A DNA stretch of 64,000 nt from Nocardia miyunensis NBRC 108239. GTDB taxonomy: Bacteria; Actinomycetota; Actinomycetes; Mycobacteriales; Mycobacteriaceae. Shown in pieces: positions 17,117-25,916 of the stretch. The DNA lies in NCBI RefSeq assembly GCF_001613065.1, contig NZ_BDBQ01000034.1, forward strand, positions 62,001-126,000. The letters are read 5' to 3'. The notes beneath the pieces are model-generated. The model saw only the letters and a list, made by a program, of their open reading frames with translations, was not told the origin of the DNA and ran no database searches. The position numbers and the translations under genes are program-made. Position 1 is the first letter of the stretch. The number at the start of each line of letters is the position of its first letter.

Positions 17117-17950
17117 ATGACCACGATCGATACCGCCGGGACGCGCGATTCCGCGCGTACCGAGCGCGGCAGACGCGCGTTCGGGGAGGTGATGACCGTT
17201 GCGGCCCCGGACGATTCGAGCCCCGCCATCGCCCGCGGCCTGATCGATTTCGTCTTCGCGGAGATCTGGACCCGGCCGGGCCTGACCAGGCGGGAACGTC
17301 GATTCATCACCCTGGCCTGCGTCGCGGACGCCGATGCCGAGGCGCCGATCGTGGAGCACGTGTACGCGGCGCTCAACAGCGATGACATCACCATCGCCGA
17401 AATCCGCGAGGCGGTACTGCATTTCGCGGTCTACGCGGGCTGGCCGAAGGCCTCGCGGTTCAACATGATCGTGGACCAGCAGTGGGAGCGCGTCAATCAC
17501 GAACGCGGGCAGCAGGTTCCGCCACCGGAACCACTGCTTCCGCTGGTCACGCCCAGCGATCCGCAGGCCCGGCTGGCCCGGGGCGAGCAATCCTTCCGAG
17601 AGGTCAACTGCCTGCCGTACGTCCCGGACCGGGACAACCCGTATCAGGGCGCGGGCATCCTCAACTTCGTCTTCGGTGAGATGTGGCCGCGACCGGGCCT
17701 GGGCATGAAGGAGCGCCGGTTGATCACGGTGGCCTGCGTGGCATTCCAGGACGCGCCCTATCCGATCATGTCGCACGTCTACGCGGCATTGAAGAGCCGC
17801 GACCTGTCCTTCGCCGAAATGGATGAATTCGCACTGCATTTCGCCGCATATTCCGGCTGGCCGAAGGCATCGCACCTCGATCGGGTGATCGCCGAGCAGA
17901 AGGCCCGCGTCGTCGAGGAGTGGCGCGCGGACGAGGCACAAACGTCGTAG
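17117..17950 (+). CDS. Double carboxymuconolactone decarboxylase-domain protein
   Basis: A 277-residue protein with two CMD/AhpD-like domains in tandem. Repeat 1 runs about residues 20-120 (FVFAEIWTRPGLTRRERRFITLACV, ending EAVLHFAVYAGWPKASR). Repeat 2 runs about 160-265 (FVFGEMWPRPGLGMKERRLITVACV, ending EFALHFAAYSGWPKASH). Both keep the His of LHFAxYxGWPKA. Real 4-carboxymuconolactone decarboxylases have one such domain of about 130 residues, so this is a fused duplication. GGAAGG eight bases before ATG 17117 supports the start. The role is unknown. Confidence 0.85.
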   Translation: MTTIDTAGTRDSARTERGRRAFGEVMTVAAPDDSSPAIARGLIDFVFAEIWTRPGLTRRERRFITLACVADADAEAPIVEHVYAALNSDDITIAEIREAVLHFAVYAGWPKASRFNMIVDQQWERVNHERGQQVPPPEPLLPLVTPSDPQARLARGEQSFREVNCLPYVPDRDNPYQGAGILNFVFGEMWPRPGLGMKERRLITVACVAFQDAPYPIMSHVYAALKSRDLSFAEMDEFALHFAAYSGWPKASHLDRVIAEQKARVVEEWRADEAQTS

Positions 17951-17958
17951 GAGCACGC

Positions 17959-19425
17959 ATGTCCACGGAAATCGACAGCGCACGGCCGTTACGGGGCGGG
18001 CCGATCATCGGCGGGGATCGCCTCACCCGGACCACCGAGGGAACGTACGACCACCTCTACCCCGCGACCGGCCGGCCCAACGGGACGGTCCATGTGGCCG
18101 GACCGACAGAGATCGACCAGGCGGTCACCTCGGCCCGGGAAGCACAGCGGGAGTGGATCTCCTACACCACCGATCGCCGCCGGGATCTGCTGATCGACCT
18201 GGCCGACGCCGTGCACGAGACCATGTCCGAATTCACCCGGCTCAATGTGCACGACTACGCGGTGCCGGTGTCGCTCGCGGTGAATGCCGTTCTGCTGGAA
18301 CGCTTTCTGCGCTATTTCGCGGGATATGCCGACAAGCCGCACGGCCTGAGCACACCGGTCACCGGATCCGCGGATGTGAATCTGGTCGAGCGGGAACCCT
18401 ACGGTGTGGTCGGTGTGATCGCGCCGTGGAACGGCTCGATGGTGGTGGCCGGTTCCTGCGTCGCCCCGGCGTTGGCAGCGGGCAACGCAGTCGTGTTGAA
18501 GCCGTCGCTGCTGGCGCCGTTCGCGGCGCTGCGACTCGGCGAATTATGTACCGAGGCAGGACTTCCCGCGGGACTGGTGAACGTCGTGCCCGCCGATACG
18601 CACGGCAGCGAAGCGCTGGTGCGGCATCCGGGAATCGGCAAGATCCACTTCACCGGCGGTGCGGATACCGCCCGCCGAGTGCTGACGAGTGCGGCGGCGA
18701 ACCTCACCCCGGTGGTCGCCGAATTGGGTGGAAAATCGGCGAATCTCGTCTTCCGCGATGCCGATCTCGACGCGGCGGCACAGCTGGCCGCACACCAGGG
18801 ACCGATCATGCAGTCCGGGCAGAGTTGTGCGAGCGCGAGCCGGGTGCTCGTGCACGAGTCCGTCTACAGAGCGTTCACGAAGAAGTTCGTCGCGGCGATC
18901 GAGGCCGCGACCGTGGGCGATCCGTTCGATCCAGCGGTCGTCTTCGGGCCGGTAATCAGCGAGAACGCCGTCGAACGCATTCTCGGGGTGATCGAGCGGA
19001 CGGTCGCCGACGGGTCCGGGGAACTACTCACCGGCGGTCGGCGCATAGGCGGCGCACTGGCCCGGGGCTACTACCTGCAGCCGACGGTATTCGGCACGGT
19101 CGACAACCGATCGGAACTGGCCCGGACCGAGACCTTCGGGCCGGTGGTCTCGGTCATTCCGTTCACCGACGAGGCACACGCGATCAGCCTGGCGAACGAT
19201 ACCGAGTACGGCCTGAACGCCTTCGTCCAGACGACGGATCTGGCTCGGGCACACCGGGTTTCGCGGCAGCTACAGGCAGGATCGGTCTGGGTCAACCAGA
19301 TCAGCGATATCTCACCGCAGGGCCCGTACGGCGGCTACAAGCAGAGCGGATTCGGCCGAACCGGCGGTCTCGACGGGTTGTACGAATTCCTCCAGGTGAA
19401 GAACATCCGCATCGGGATGAACTGA
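17959..19425 (+). CDS. Aldehyde dehydrogenase
   Basis: NAD(P)-dependent aldehyde dehydrogenase of 488 residues, ATG 17959 preceded by GGAG. The NAD-binding segment is PWNGSMVVAG, the general-base Glu is in AELGGKSANLV and the nucleophilic Cys is in QSGQSCASASR. The signature TFGPVVSVIPF is intact. It closes the SDR-SDR-CMD operon and would convert the aldehyde made by the P450/SDR steps to an acid. Confidence 0.93.
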   Translation: MSTEIDSARPLRGGPIIGGDRLTRTTEGTYDHLYPATGRPNGTVHVAGPTEIDQAVTSAREAQREWISYTTDRRRDLLIDLADAVHETMSEFTRLNVHDYAVPVSLAVNAVLLERFLRYFAGYADKPHGLSTPVTGSADVNLVEREPYGVVGVIAPWNGSMVVAGSCVAPALAAGNAVVLKPSLLAPFAALRLGELCTEAGLPAGLVNVVPADTHGSEALVRHPGIGKIHFTGGADTARRVLTSAAANLTPVVAELGGKSANLVFRDADLDAAAQLAAHQGPIMQSGQSCASASRVLVHESVYRAFTKKFVAAIEAATVGDPFDPAVVFGPVISENAVERILGVIERTVADGSGELLTGGRRIGGALARGYYLQPTVFGTVDNRSELARTETFGPVVSVIPFTDEAHAISLANDTEYGLNAFVQTTDLARAHRVSRQLQAGSVWVNQISDISPQGPYGGYKQSGFGRTGGLDGLYEFLQVKNIRIGMN

Positions 19426-19521
19426 AATCACCACGCCGAGGATGATGGTCGAGAGCCCGCTGTCCGCGTGGGCGGATAGGTATTCAGCCACGCGGGCAAC
19501 GGGTTTCAGGCCATAACTATT

Positions 19522-20361
19522 TTATTTGAGGGTGCTGCCGGCGTCGACGGTCATCGGCAGGCCGGTGATGTAGCGGGACTCGTCCGAGGCCAGGAACAGC
19601 ACCGCGTTGCTGATGTCCACCGGCTCGACCCAGCCCACCGGCAGGACGTGCATGAACTGCGCGACCGGGGCGAAATCCTCCTTGGTCGGATTCTCCAGAT
19701 CCGGGCGGAACAGTTTCATGGTGGCGTCGTTCATGAACATCGGGGTGTTCACGTTCGTCGGGTGTACCGAGTTGACGCGGATCGAATGCTGGCCCAGTTC
19801 CACCGCGAACGCCCGCATCAGGCCGACCACGCCGTGCTTGGCGGCGATGTAGTGACCCGTGTTCGGGTAGGCCTTGAGTCCGCCGACCGAGCTGGTGAGG
19901 ATGATCGAGCCACCGCGGCCACCCGAAAGGACGTGCGGGATACCGGCTTTCGCGGTCTTCCAGACACCCGAGAGGTTGATCCCGATCATGGTGTTCCAGT
20001 CCTGCTCGCTGGTCTTGTCCAGCGTGTCGCCGCCGTTGCCGATACCGGCATTGGCCACGATGACGTCCAGCCGGCCCAGCTGCTCGACGCCGCTGTCCAC
20101 CGCCGCCTGCAACGCGTCGAAGTCGCGCACGTCGACCTCGGCGGTGACGATCCGACGCCCCAGGCCCTTGACCAGGTCGGCGGTCTCGGCCAGATCCTCC
20201 GGAGTGGAGGACGCGATGGCGTCGCTGCCGCTGACCGGCTTACAGACATCGACCGCGATGATGTCCGCGCCCTCCTGTGCCAGCCGCACCGCGTGGCTGC
20301 GGCCCTGACCGCGTGCCGCACCCGTGATGAAGGCGACCTTGCCCTCGACCCGTCCGGTCAT
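19522..20361 (-). CDS. Mycofactocin-type short-chain dehydrogenase (paralogue B)
   Basis: A 279-residue SDR differing from the one at 13751 at only about two dozen positions. Cofactor loop, family insertion (TPEDLAETADLVKGLGRRIV), Ser and YIAAKHG are all kept. It lies downstream of P450 B with about 75 bases between, on the same strand. The P450-plus-SDR arrangement therefore occurs twice in 10 kb. Confidence 0.92.
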   Translation of the reverse strand: MTGRVEGKVAFITGAARGQGRSHAVRLAQEGADIIAVDVCKPVSGSDAIASSTPEDLAETADLVKGLGRRIVTAEVDVRDFDALQAAVDSGVEQLGRLDVIVANAGIGNGGDTLDKTSEQDWNTMIGINLSGVWKTAKAGIPHVLSGGRGGSIILTSSVGGLKAYPNTGHYIAAKHGVVGLMRAFAVELGQHSIRVNSVHPTNVNTPMFMNDATMKLFRPDLENPTKEDFAPVAQFMHVLPVGWVEPVDISNAVLFLASDESRYITGLPMTVDAGSTLK

Positions 20362-20435
20362 TTCTTCCTCGATTCGTTGTGCTGTCGATATGGCCCGTCC
20401 CGTGGAAGGGCCTGATGTGCAAGGGAATCCGTGCT

Positions 20436-21713
20436 TCAGGGATTCGGGGTGAAGGTGATGTGCAGGTTGGACAGCCCGCGCAGGATGTAGGTCGGCTCGT
20501 AGTCGAAGTGCCGATCACCCTCGGGGCCGTGGTGTTCGGGATCGATGCGGATGTCGAGCATCCGGTCCAGGATCCGCTCGATGGAGATACGGCCCTCGGC
20601 CCGCGCCAGCGGCGAGCCGGGGCAGGTGTGGTTGCCGCGCCCGAACGCCATGTGCTCGCGGAAGTTCTTGCGGTCCAACCGGAATTCGTGCGGGTTCTCG
20701 AACCGGCGCGGATCCCGGTTCGCCGCGCCGGGGCAGACCATGACCTTCGAACCGACCGGCAGATCGACCCCGCCCACCGTTGTGGCCCGCTTCGCCAGCC
20801 GGAATCCGCTCTTGACCGGCGCGTCCATCCGCAGCGATTCCTCGATGAAGACCGGGATCCTGCTGCGATCCGCGCGCAACGCGTCCTGGATGTCGGGGCG
20901 CTCGCCCAGAATCCGCAGTGCGGAGCCGAGCAGTTTGGCGGTGGTCTCCTGTCCCGCGCCGAACAGGAAGGTCGCGGACCGGACCACGTCGATGACCTCC
21001 GGGGTGGACCCGTCCGGATACTTCGCCTGTGCCAGTTGGGTCAGCACGTCGTCACGCGGATTCTCGCGACGGTCGCTGATGTAGGCGCTGAACTTCTCGT
21101 CCAGCCACTCCAGCGGGTTGCCGGACACGATGTCGTCGTCCAGCGCGCCGACCCGGGTGCCGGGACGCTCGGCTCCGAGCACGACCCGGAACTGCTGGTG
21201 ATCCTCCTCCGGAACACCCAGCACATCGGCAACCACAAGCAGCGCAAAGGGTTTGGAGTACTCGGCGAGGAACTCACAACTGCCCTGGCTCACGAACTCG
21301 TCCAGCTGGCGGTCGGCCAGCCGCCACATGAAGTCCTCGTTCTCCTTCAACCGCGCCGGGGTGAGCAGCCGGCTCAGCAGCGACCGCGCGTAGGTGTGAT
21401 CCGGCGGATCCATCGTGACCATGTGCTCGTACATGGGCATCTTGGTGCGGTGCTGTTCGATCAGCGCGCCGATGTCGTCGCCCTCGATCTCGAACGGCAG
21501 CGGCGGGAACGGGCCGCCGATCGAGATGATCGAGGAGAACAGGTCGGGATCCTTGAACACCTCGGCCGCCTCCTCGTATCCGGTGACCGCGTACACACCG
21601 TGATGCGACTCCTGCGACACCGGGCATTTGGCCCGCATGTGATCGAAGTACGGGTGCGGGTCGGGTACTAGCGACGGGTCGGTGAAGTAATCGACCGAAT
21701 CGAAATCAACCAT
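20436..21713 (-). CDS. Cytochrome P450 (paralogue B)
   Basis: Haem monooxygenase of 425 residues with FGRGNHTCPGSPLAR, EESLR and the I-helix FGAGQETT. Start MVDFDSVDYF at 21713 is chosen for the AGGAG eight bases upstream; the reading from 21758 has no ribosome-binding site. It is strongly similar to P450 A. It is co-directional with SDR B and probably feeds it. Confidence 0.93.
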   Translation of the reverse strand: MVDFDSVDYFTDPSLVPDPHPYFDHMRAKCPVSQESHHGVYAVTGYEEAAEVFKDPDLFSSIISIGGPFPPLPFEIEGDDIGALIEQHRTKMPMYEHMVTMDPPDHTYARSLLSRLLTPARLKENEDFMWRLADRQLDEFVSQGSCEFLAEYSKPFALLVVADVLGVPEEDHQQFRVVLGAERPGTRVGALDDDIVSGNPLEWLDEKFSAYISDRRENPRDDVLTQLAQAKYPDGSTPEVIDVVRSATFLFGAGQETTAKLLGSALRILGERPDIQDALRADRSRIPVFIEESLRMDAPVKSGFRLAKRATTVGGVDLPVGSKVMVCPGAANRDPRRFENPHEFRLDRKNFREHMAFGRGNHTCPGSPLARAEGRISIERILDRMLDIRIDPEHHGPEGDRHFDYEPTYILRGLSNLHITFTPNP

Positions 21714-22109
21714 CCGGAGAACTCCTGAGTGAGCTGGGCAACATACGGATGGTAACACAGTTACTCAAATACGCGAATGAGGTTCTCTCGGCGGGCAAAC
21801 CGCTCTCCGAACGGAGAGATACCGGCAGAATCAATGAAGAACAGGCCTTCTGCCCGGAGTCCGGCGAACGGAAGCACGCTCCACGGGCATCGAGGCGTAC
21901 TGCGGAGGTCGACCGAGAGCCGGTCGGGCCGGGCCTCAGCGGCTCACCGACACGGCCCGCGCATGACAAAAACGAGAATGCGATTCTCCAAGTCCGCGAG
22001 ACGGCTGCTCGTCAGGTGGAAGGAGAATGTCGTCATCGTCAGAATAATATCTCATTCTCCTATATAGTTCATCCATGTTCTCATCAGATGACCGGGGAAC
22101 GAGGCGCCG
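21714..22109. other. Intergenic region with GAGAAT/ATTCTC inverted repeats
   Basis: About 395 bases between the divergent P450 B and a TetR gene, with no credible gene. It contains GAGAATGCGATTCTC (21974-21988, perfect 6-3-6), AGGAGAATG (22021-22029) and CATTCTCC (22053-22060). Related CATTCT/AGAATG arms recur after the TetR gene at 22846-22861. Confidence 0.65.
21974..21988. promoter_or_regulatory. Inverted repeat, probable regulator site
   Basis: GAGAATGCGATTCTC is a perfect 15-base inverted repeat. A second, wider pair (GAGAATG at 22023-22029 and CATTCTC at 22053-22059) lies closer to the TetR start. Probable operator of the TetR protein at 22110 (inference). Confidence 0.5.
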
Positions 22110-22769
22110 GTGACTACCCCGAGCGAAAAACCAGCCTGGAAGCAACGAGCCGTCGAACGGTCGTTGCACACCGCCAAACTGCGTGCCGAGCAGCGGGTGC
22201 AGCGGTTCCTGGACGCCGCCCAAGTGATCATCACCGAGAAGGGCACGACGGACTTCACCGTTCAGGAGGTCGTCGACCGCTCCCGTCAGTCACTGCGCAG
22301 CTTCTACATGCAGTTCGACGGCAAGCACGAACTTCTGCTCGCCCTGTTCGAGGATGCGCTCAGCCGCACCGCCGACCAGTTGCGCGCCGCGGCCGACGCC
22401 CGCACCCAGCCGCTGGACAAGTTGCGCACCGCCGCGGTGCTGCTGTTCGAGCTGTGCCGACCCGATCCGGACACCGCCCGACCGCTGTTCACCGATTTCG
22501 CACCGCAGCTGCTGATCTCGCATCCCGGTCACGTGAAGACCGCGCACGAGCCGATGCTCACGCTGTTCACCGAACTGATGGATCAGGCGCGCGAGGCCGG
22601 GCAGCTGCGTTCGGAGGTAGCCTCGCGGCGGACCGCGGCCATGCTCATGCAGACCCTCATGTTCATCGCGCAGGCCGCGGGGACGTCCGGCGACGAGGGC
22701 CAGCAGCCGATCTCATCCGACGAGGCGTGGGACTTCTGCGCCCGCGGATTCGTTCGGCGAGACGATTAG
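22110..22769 (+). CDS. TetR-family transcriptional regulator
   Basis: A 219-residue regulator with an N-terminal extension of about 25 residues before the DNA-binding helices (RVQRFLDAAQVIITEKGTTD, VQEVVDRSRQSLRSFYMQFDGKHELL). GTG start at 22110. Divergent from P450 B. Inverted repeats of the GAGAAT type flank the gene on both sides. Confidence 0.88.
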   Translation: MTTPSEKPAWKQRAVERSLHTAKLRAEQRVQRFLDAAQVIITEKGTTDFTVQEVVDRSRQSLRSFYMQFDGKHELLLALFEDALSRTADQLRAAADARTQPLDKLRTAAVLLFELCRPDPDTARPLFTDFAPQLLISHPGHVKTAHEPMLTLFTELMDQAREAGQLRSEVASRRTAAMLMQTLMFIAQAAGTSGDEGQQPISSDEAWDFCARGFVRRDD

Positions 22770-22845
22770 CGAATCACCCCTCGACCTGGCCATCTCCGAA
22801 CTTCCCCGATCGAATCGGTGCCGCTTCACAACTGGACGAGATTGT

Positions 22846-22884
22846 CATTCTCGCTAGAATGTAATGTCATACTCACATATGACA
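22846..22884. promoter_or_regulatory. Two adjacent inverted repeats
   Basis: CATTCT-CGCT-AGAATG (22846-22861) is followed at once by TGTCATA-CTCACA-TATGACA (22865-22884). Both are perfect. They lie about 65-100 bases in front of the small gene at 22950 and resemble stacked regulator sites. Confidence 0.5.
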
Positions 22885-22949
22885 TACAGGATATTGCGCA
22901 CCCCACCCACTCGATCGGCCGAACGAGGCCGTAGCCCCGAAGGAAGACC

Positions 22950-23195
22950 GTGCTGTCACGTGACGATGACGTCACATATGCAGAACCGCCCGTAGCGACG
23001 GCTCTCCAGACACGACGCCGTATCAGACATATCCGCATCGAGGCCGGAGCGGTCTCCGTGGACTACCAGGCATGCGCCGAACAGATCGCGGACATCGTCG
23101 CCGAGCTACGCACGAACGCCGGTATCACCGTCGTCGTGGACGACAACGTCCGGCCGGATCTACCCTCACTACCCTGCGCCGCCCTCTGGGACTGA
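22950..23195 (+). CDS. Small hypothetical protein
   Basis: An 81-residue open frame from GTG 22950 with AGGAA a few bases upstream. I recognise no family. The C-terminal half (VDYQACAEQIADIVAELR, then ITVVVDDN) looks like ordinary soluble protein. Support comes from the ribosome-binding site and the upstream inverted repeats. It converges with the minus-strand gene at 23249. Confidence 0.4.
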   Translation: MLSRDDDVTYAEPPVATALQTRRRIRHIRIEAGAVSVDYQACAEQIADIVAELRTNAGITVVVDDNVRPDLPSLPCAALWD

Positions 23196-23248
23196 CCCCT
23201 CCGGCGGCGCAGCGTGTCGCGTCCGGTCGAGGGGGACGCGACACGACC

Positions 23249-23755
23249 TCAGCCGACCGGACTGAGATCCGCGCCGACCGGCGGGACGGCCGAAAGCCCA
23301 CTGCGGAAGACCTCGGTGGACCCGACCGAGGTCACCGGCCGCGCGGCCGCGGTCAGCGCCTGAGCCTTGAACGCCTTCGCGGCGACACTCAAGCGGTGCA
23401 GTACCGGATCGACCCGGTGCTCGGGCGAGGTGGGCCAGCCCTCACCCCAGACCACGACCTCGATTCCGCCGTCGCCCAGAGCCTTGAGCAGGCCGCGCCG
23501 CGCACGCGGATCCCCTTGGCACACATCACAAGCCACCGCCAGCGCATGCGGCCGACGGCCCTGCCCGCGCGAGGCGAGCACCTCCTCGAGCGCGATCGCG
23601 TCCGCGCCGAGGATTCGCAGCGGCCGCGGATCCGACGGATCGGCCACCAGCACGGTGACCTCCCAGCCCGCGATCGAACGGTCGAACAGCCAGCCCCCGG
23701 CATGTTCGACGGCATCGGCGACACTGGTCGCGACGACGTCGAGCCGGTACCGCAT
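23249..23755 (-). CDS. Hypothetical protein
   Basis: A 168-residue protein of unknown function. The ATG at 23755 follows GCGGGGA; the longer reading overlaps the TetR gene upstream and is rejected. No membrane segments. Alternating strands and helices (YRLDVVATSVADAVEHAGGW, WEVTVLVADPSD, GGIEVVVWGEGW) suggest an alpha/beta fold. It follows the TetR gene by 35 bases and may be co-transcribed with it. Confidence 0.65.
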   Translation of the reverse strand: MRYRLDVVATSVADAVEHAGGWLFDRSIAGWEVTVLVADPSDPRPLRILGADAIALEEVLASRGQGRRPHALAVACDVCQGDPRARRGLLKALGDGGIEVVVWGEGWPTSPEHRVDPVLHRLSVAAKAFKAQALTAAARPVTSVGSTEVFRSGLSAVPPVGADLSPVG

Positions 23756-23790
23756 CGTCCCCCGCTGGTCGTCGGATCGCTCGGCGTCGG

Positions 23791-24399
23791 TCAGCTCACC
23801 GGATCGTCCGGAGCCAGATCGCGAGCCAGAGACCTCGTGTACTCGGCGAACACCTCGGGCAGCGGGATCGAGTGATCGAGCAACCATGACATCTCCATTC
23901 CATTGATGAAAGCGACGATTTCCATAGCTCGGATGTCGGGATCGATGTCGGCCCGATACCGTCCGATCTCCTGATTGCGCCGGATGATGTCGGCAACGAT
24001 GCCGACCGCCACTTTCCATCGGTCGAGCATGCGGTCGTGCAGTGGAGCCTCGGGTACCAGGTTCTCCACGAGCAGCACCACGAAGGTGCCCACGAGGTCG
24101 GGTGAGCGTTCCATGCGGTCCGCCACCTTGCCGATCTCGACGATCAGATCCCCGCTCAGGTCGGTATCCGCGGCGTCGTCGGCGTCGCGGGCGTCCAGCA
24201 CCGCGTGCAGCAACTGGTCCTTGGACTGGAAGTGATGCAGCAGTCCGGCCGGACTCACTCCGGCCTCACCGGCGATCTGCGCCAAAGTCGTACTGCGCCA
24301 GCCATTCTGGGTGAGCAGCCGCTGGGCGACCTGCAGGATCAGCTGACGGCGGTCTTCGCCCTTGGCACGCAACGAGGCATACGGACGAGGGTCGGTCAC
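23791..24399 (-). CDS. TetR-family transcriptional regulator
   Basis: A 202-residue regulator starting at GTG 24399 (TDPRPYASLRAKGEDRRQLIL). Helix-turn-helix TTLAQIAGEAGVSPAGLLHHFQSKDQLL. It diverges from the amidohydrolase operon and is the obvious candidate to regulate it. The inverted repeat AACCTA...TAGGTT at 24419-24442 lies just before its start. Confidence 0.88.
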   Translation of the reverse strand: MTDPRPYASLRAKGEDRRQLILQVAQRLLTQNGWRSTTLAQIAGEAGVSPAGLLHHFQSKDQLLHAVLDARDADDAADTDLSGDLIVEIGKVADRMERSPDLVGTFVVLLVENLVPEAPLHDRMLDRWKVAVGIVADIIRRNQEIGRYRADIDPDIRAMEIVAFINGMEMSWLLDHSIPLPEVFAEYTRSLARDLAPDDPVS

Positions 24400-24740
24400 G
24401 AGAAGCTCTCTTCGATAGAACCTAGTGAACACACAGTAGGTTGGTTGGGCGCGCTGTGACAAGGGTCTCCAACCGACAATCGGCAACAGAGATTGACGAT
24501 AACCACATTCTCGCAGGTTGAACTGGCCATATGGGGTCAATTTCGGTCAAGGTTGATGTATCGGACTCTCCATATGTGATAACTTCATTCCCATCGGGAT
24601 TCACGGTCTCCGGGCGCAGCGCCGGGGAGCCACGCGGGCGCACGGCCACTCCGAGCCCACCGGACTCCGCCCGGATCAGCCCGCCGCCCCATCGACCAGG
24701 CGCCGGTCCCGCGAAACGAAAACTTCCTTGGAGGGTCAAG
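24400..24740. other. Divergent promoter region, TetR gene / amidohydrolase operon
   Basis: About 340 bases without a gene. Holds AACCTA-N12-TAGGTT (24419-24442), a plausible operator for the TetR protein, and two CCATATG hexamer-plus-one repeats. The in-frame extension of the amidohydrolase to 24531 has no ribosome-binding site. Confidence 0.55.
24419..24442. promoter_or_regulatory. Inverted repeat upstream of TetR gene
   Basis: AACCTA (24419-24424) and TAGGTT (24437-24442) with a 12-base spacer, ending about 20 bases before the divergent TetR start. Size and position fit a TetR operator. Confidence 0.4.
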
Positions 24741-25916
24741 ATGTCGGTTCCCACCAGCAGCGCTTCGTTGTACCCGCCCGGCGGATTCGGGCCGCCGAAG
24801 GATCGTCGCGGCCACGCGGAGGGCTCGGTGGGCCTGCCCGCCGGCACCGAGGTCTTCTCGGCCGACAACCACATCTCCCTGGCCGACGACATCTTCTTCG
24901 AGCGGTTCCCGGAGAGCATGAAGGATCGCGCCCCGCGCATCTGGTACGAGGACGGGGCGTATCAGATCGGGCGTAAGGGAAAGTCCTTCCTGCCAGGCGA
25001 TTTCAGCAGCGTGCTGATGCAGTACGACCCGCTGGACGGCTCGGGCAGCGCCAACTTCGAAGCGCGGGCGGCCGATCTGCGCGCGGACGGCATCGCCAAG
25101 GAACTCGCGTTCCCGAATGCCTTGCTGGCCTTGCTGTTCTACCCGGACAAAGAAGTCCGGGAGCTGGCGTTCCGGGTCTACAACGAGTACATCGCCGAAT
25201 TCCAGGAACGCTCCGGCGGCAGCTTCTACGGTGTCGGGCTGATCAACTGGTGGGACCCGGCCGGCGCCCGGCGCACGCTGGAGGAGCTGAAGTCGCTGGG
25301 GCTCAAGACATTCCTGCTGCCACTCTCGGCGGGCAAGGACGACGACGGCAAGGTCATCGATTACGGCAGCACCGCGATGATCCCGGTGTGGGACGCGATC
25401 GAGGAGTCCGGCGTGCCGGTCTCGCACCACATCGGCGAGTCGCCGCTGTCGGCGCCGTGTGAGGTCAACAGCGTCGTGGTCGGCATGATGCACAACGTCG
25501 CGCCGTTCCGGGAACTGTTCTCCAAGTACGTCTTCAGCGGCATCATCGACCGGCATCCGGGCCTGCGCATCGGCTGGTTCGAGGGCGGGATCAGCTGGGT
25601 GCCCTCGGCGATCCAGGACGCCGAGCACATGCACGCCTCGTACCAGCACATGTACAACCGGCCGATCGAGCACGACGTGCGGTACTACTGGGACAACCAC
25701 ATGCGCGCGTCGTTCATGGTGGACCCGCTGGGCCTGTCGCTGGTCGACCACATCGGCCGGGACCGGGTCATGTGGTCCTCGGACTACCCGCACAACGAGA
25801 GCACCTGGGGCTATTCGGAGAAGTCCCTGACCAGCGTCATCGATGCGGTCGGGCCCGAGGATGCCGCCAAGATCGTCAGCGGCAACATCACCGAATTCCT
25901 GGGTCTGCAGCCATGA
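24741..25916 (+). CDS. Amidohydrolase-family metal-dependent hydrolase
   Basis: A 391-residue protein of the amidohydrolase-2 group (PF04909), which includes ACMSD-type decarboxylases and hydrolases. The N-terminal metal motif is SADNHISL (DxH-like). HHIGESP carries the mid-barrel His and SSDYPHNESTWG the late Asp/His cluster. The ATG at 24741 has an ideal GGAGGG site. It heads an operon of five genes with overlapping or nearly touching ends, in which a CoA-transferase and a crotonase come later. The substrate is unknown; a ring-derived acid or lactone is a reasonable guess. Confidence 0.87.
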   Translation: MSVPTSSASLYPPGGFGPPKDRRGHAEGSVGLPAGTEVFSADNHISLADDIFFERFPESMKDRAPRIWYEDGAYQIGRKGKSFLPGDFSSVLMQYDPLDGSGSANFEARAADLRADGIAKELAFPNALLALLFYPDKEVRELAFRVYNEYIAEFQERSGGSFYGVGLINWWDPAGARRTLEELKSLGLKTFLLPLSAGKDDDGKVIDYGSTAMIPVWDAIEESGVPVSHHIGESPLSAPCEVNSVVVGMMHNVAPFRELFSKYVFSGIIDRHPGLRIGWFEGGISWVPSAIQDAEHMHASYQHMYNRPIEHDVRYYWDNHMRASFMVDPLGLSLVDHIGRDRVMWSSDYPHNESTWGYSEKSLTSVIDAVGPEDAAKIVSGNITEFLGLQP

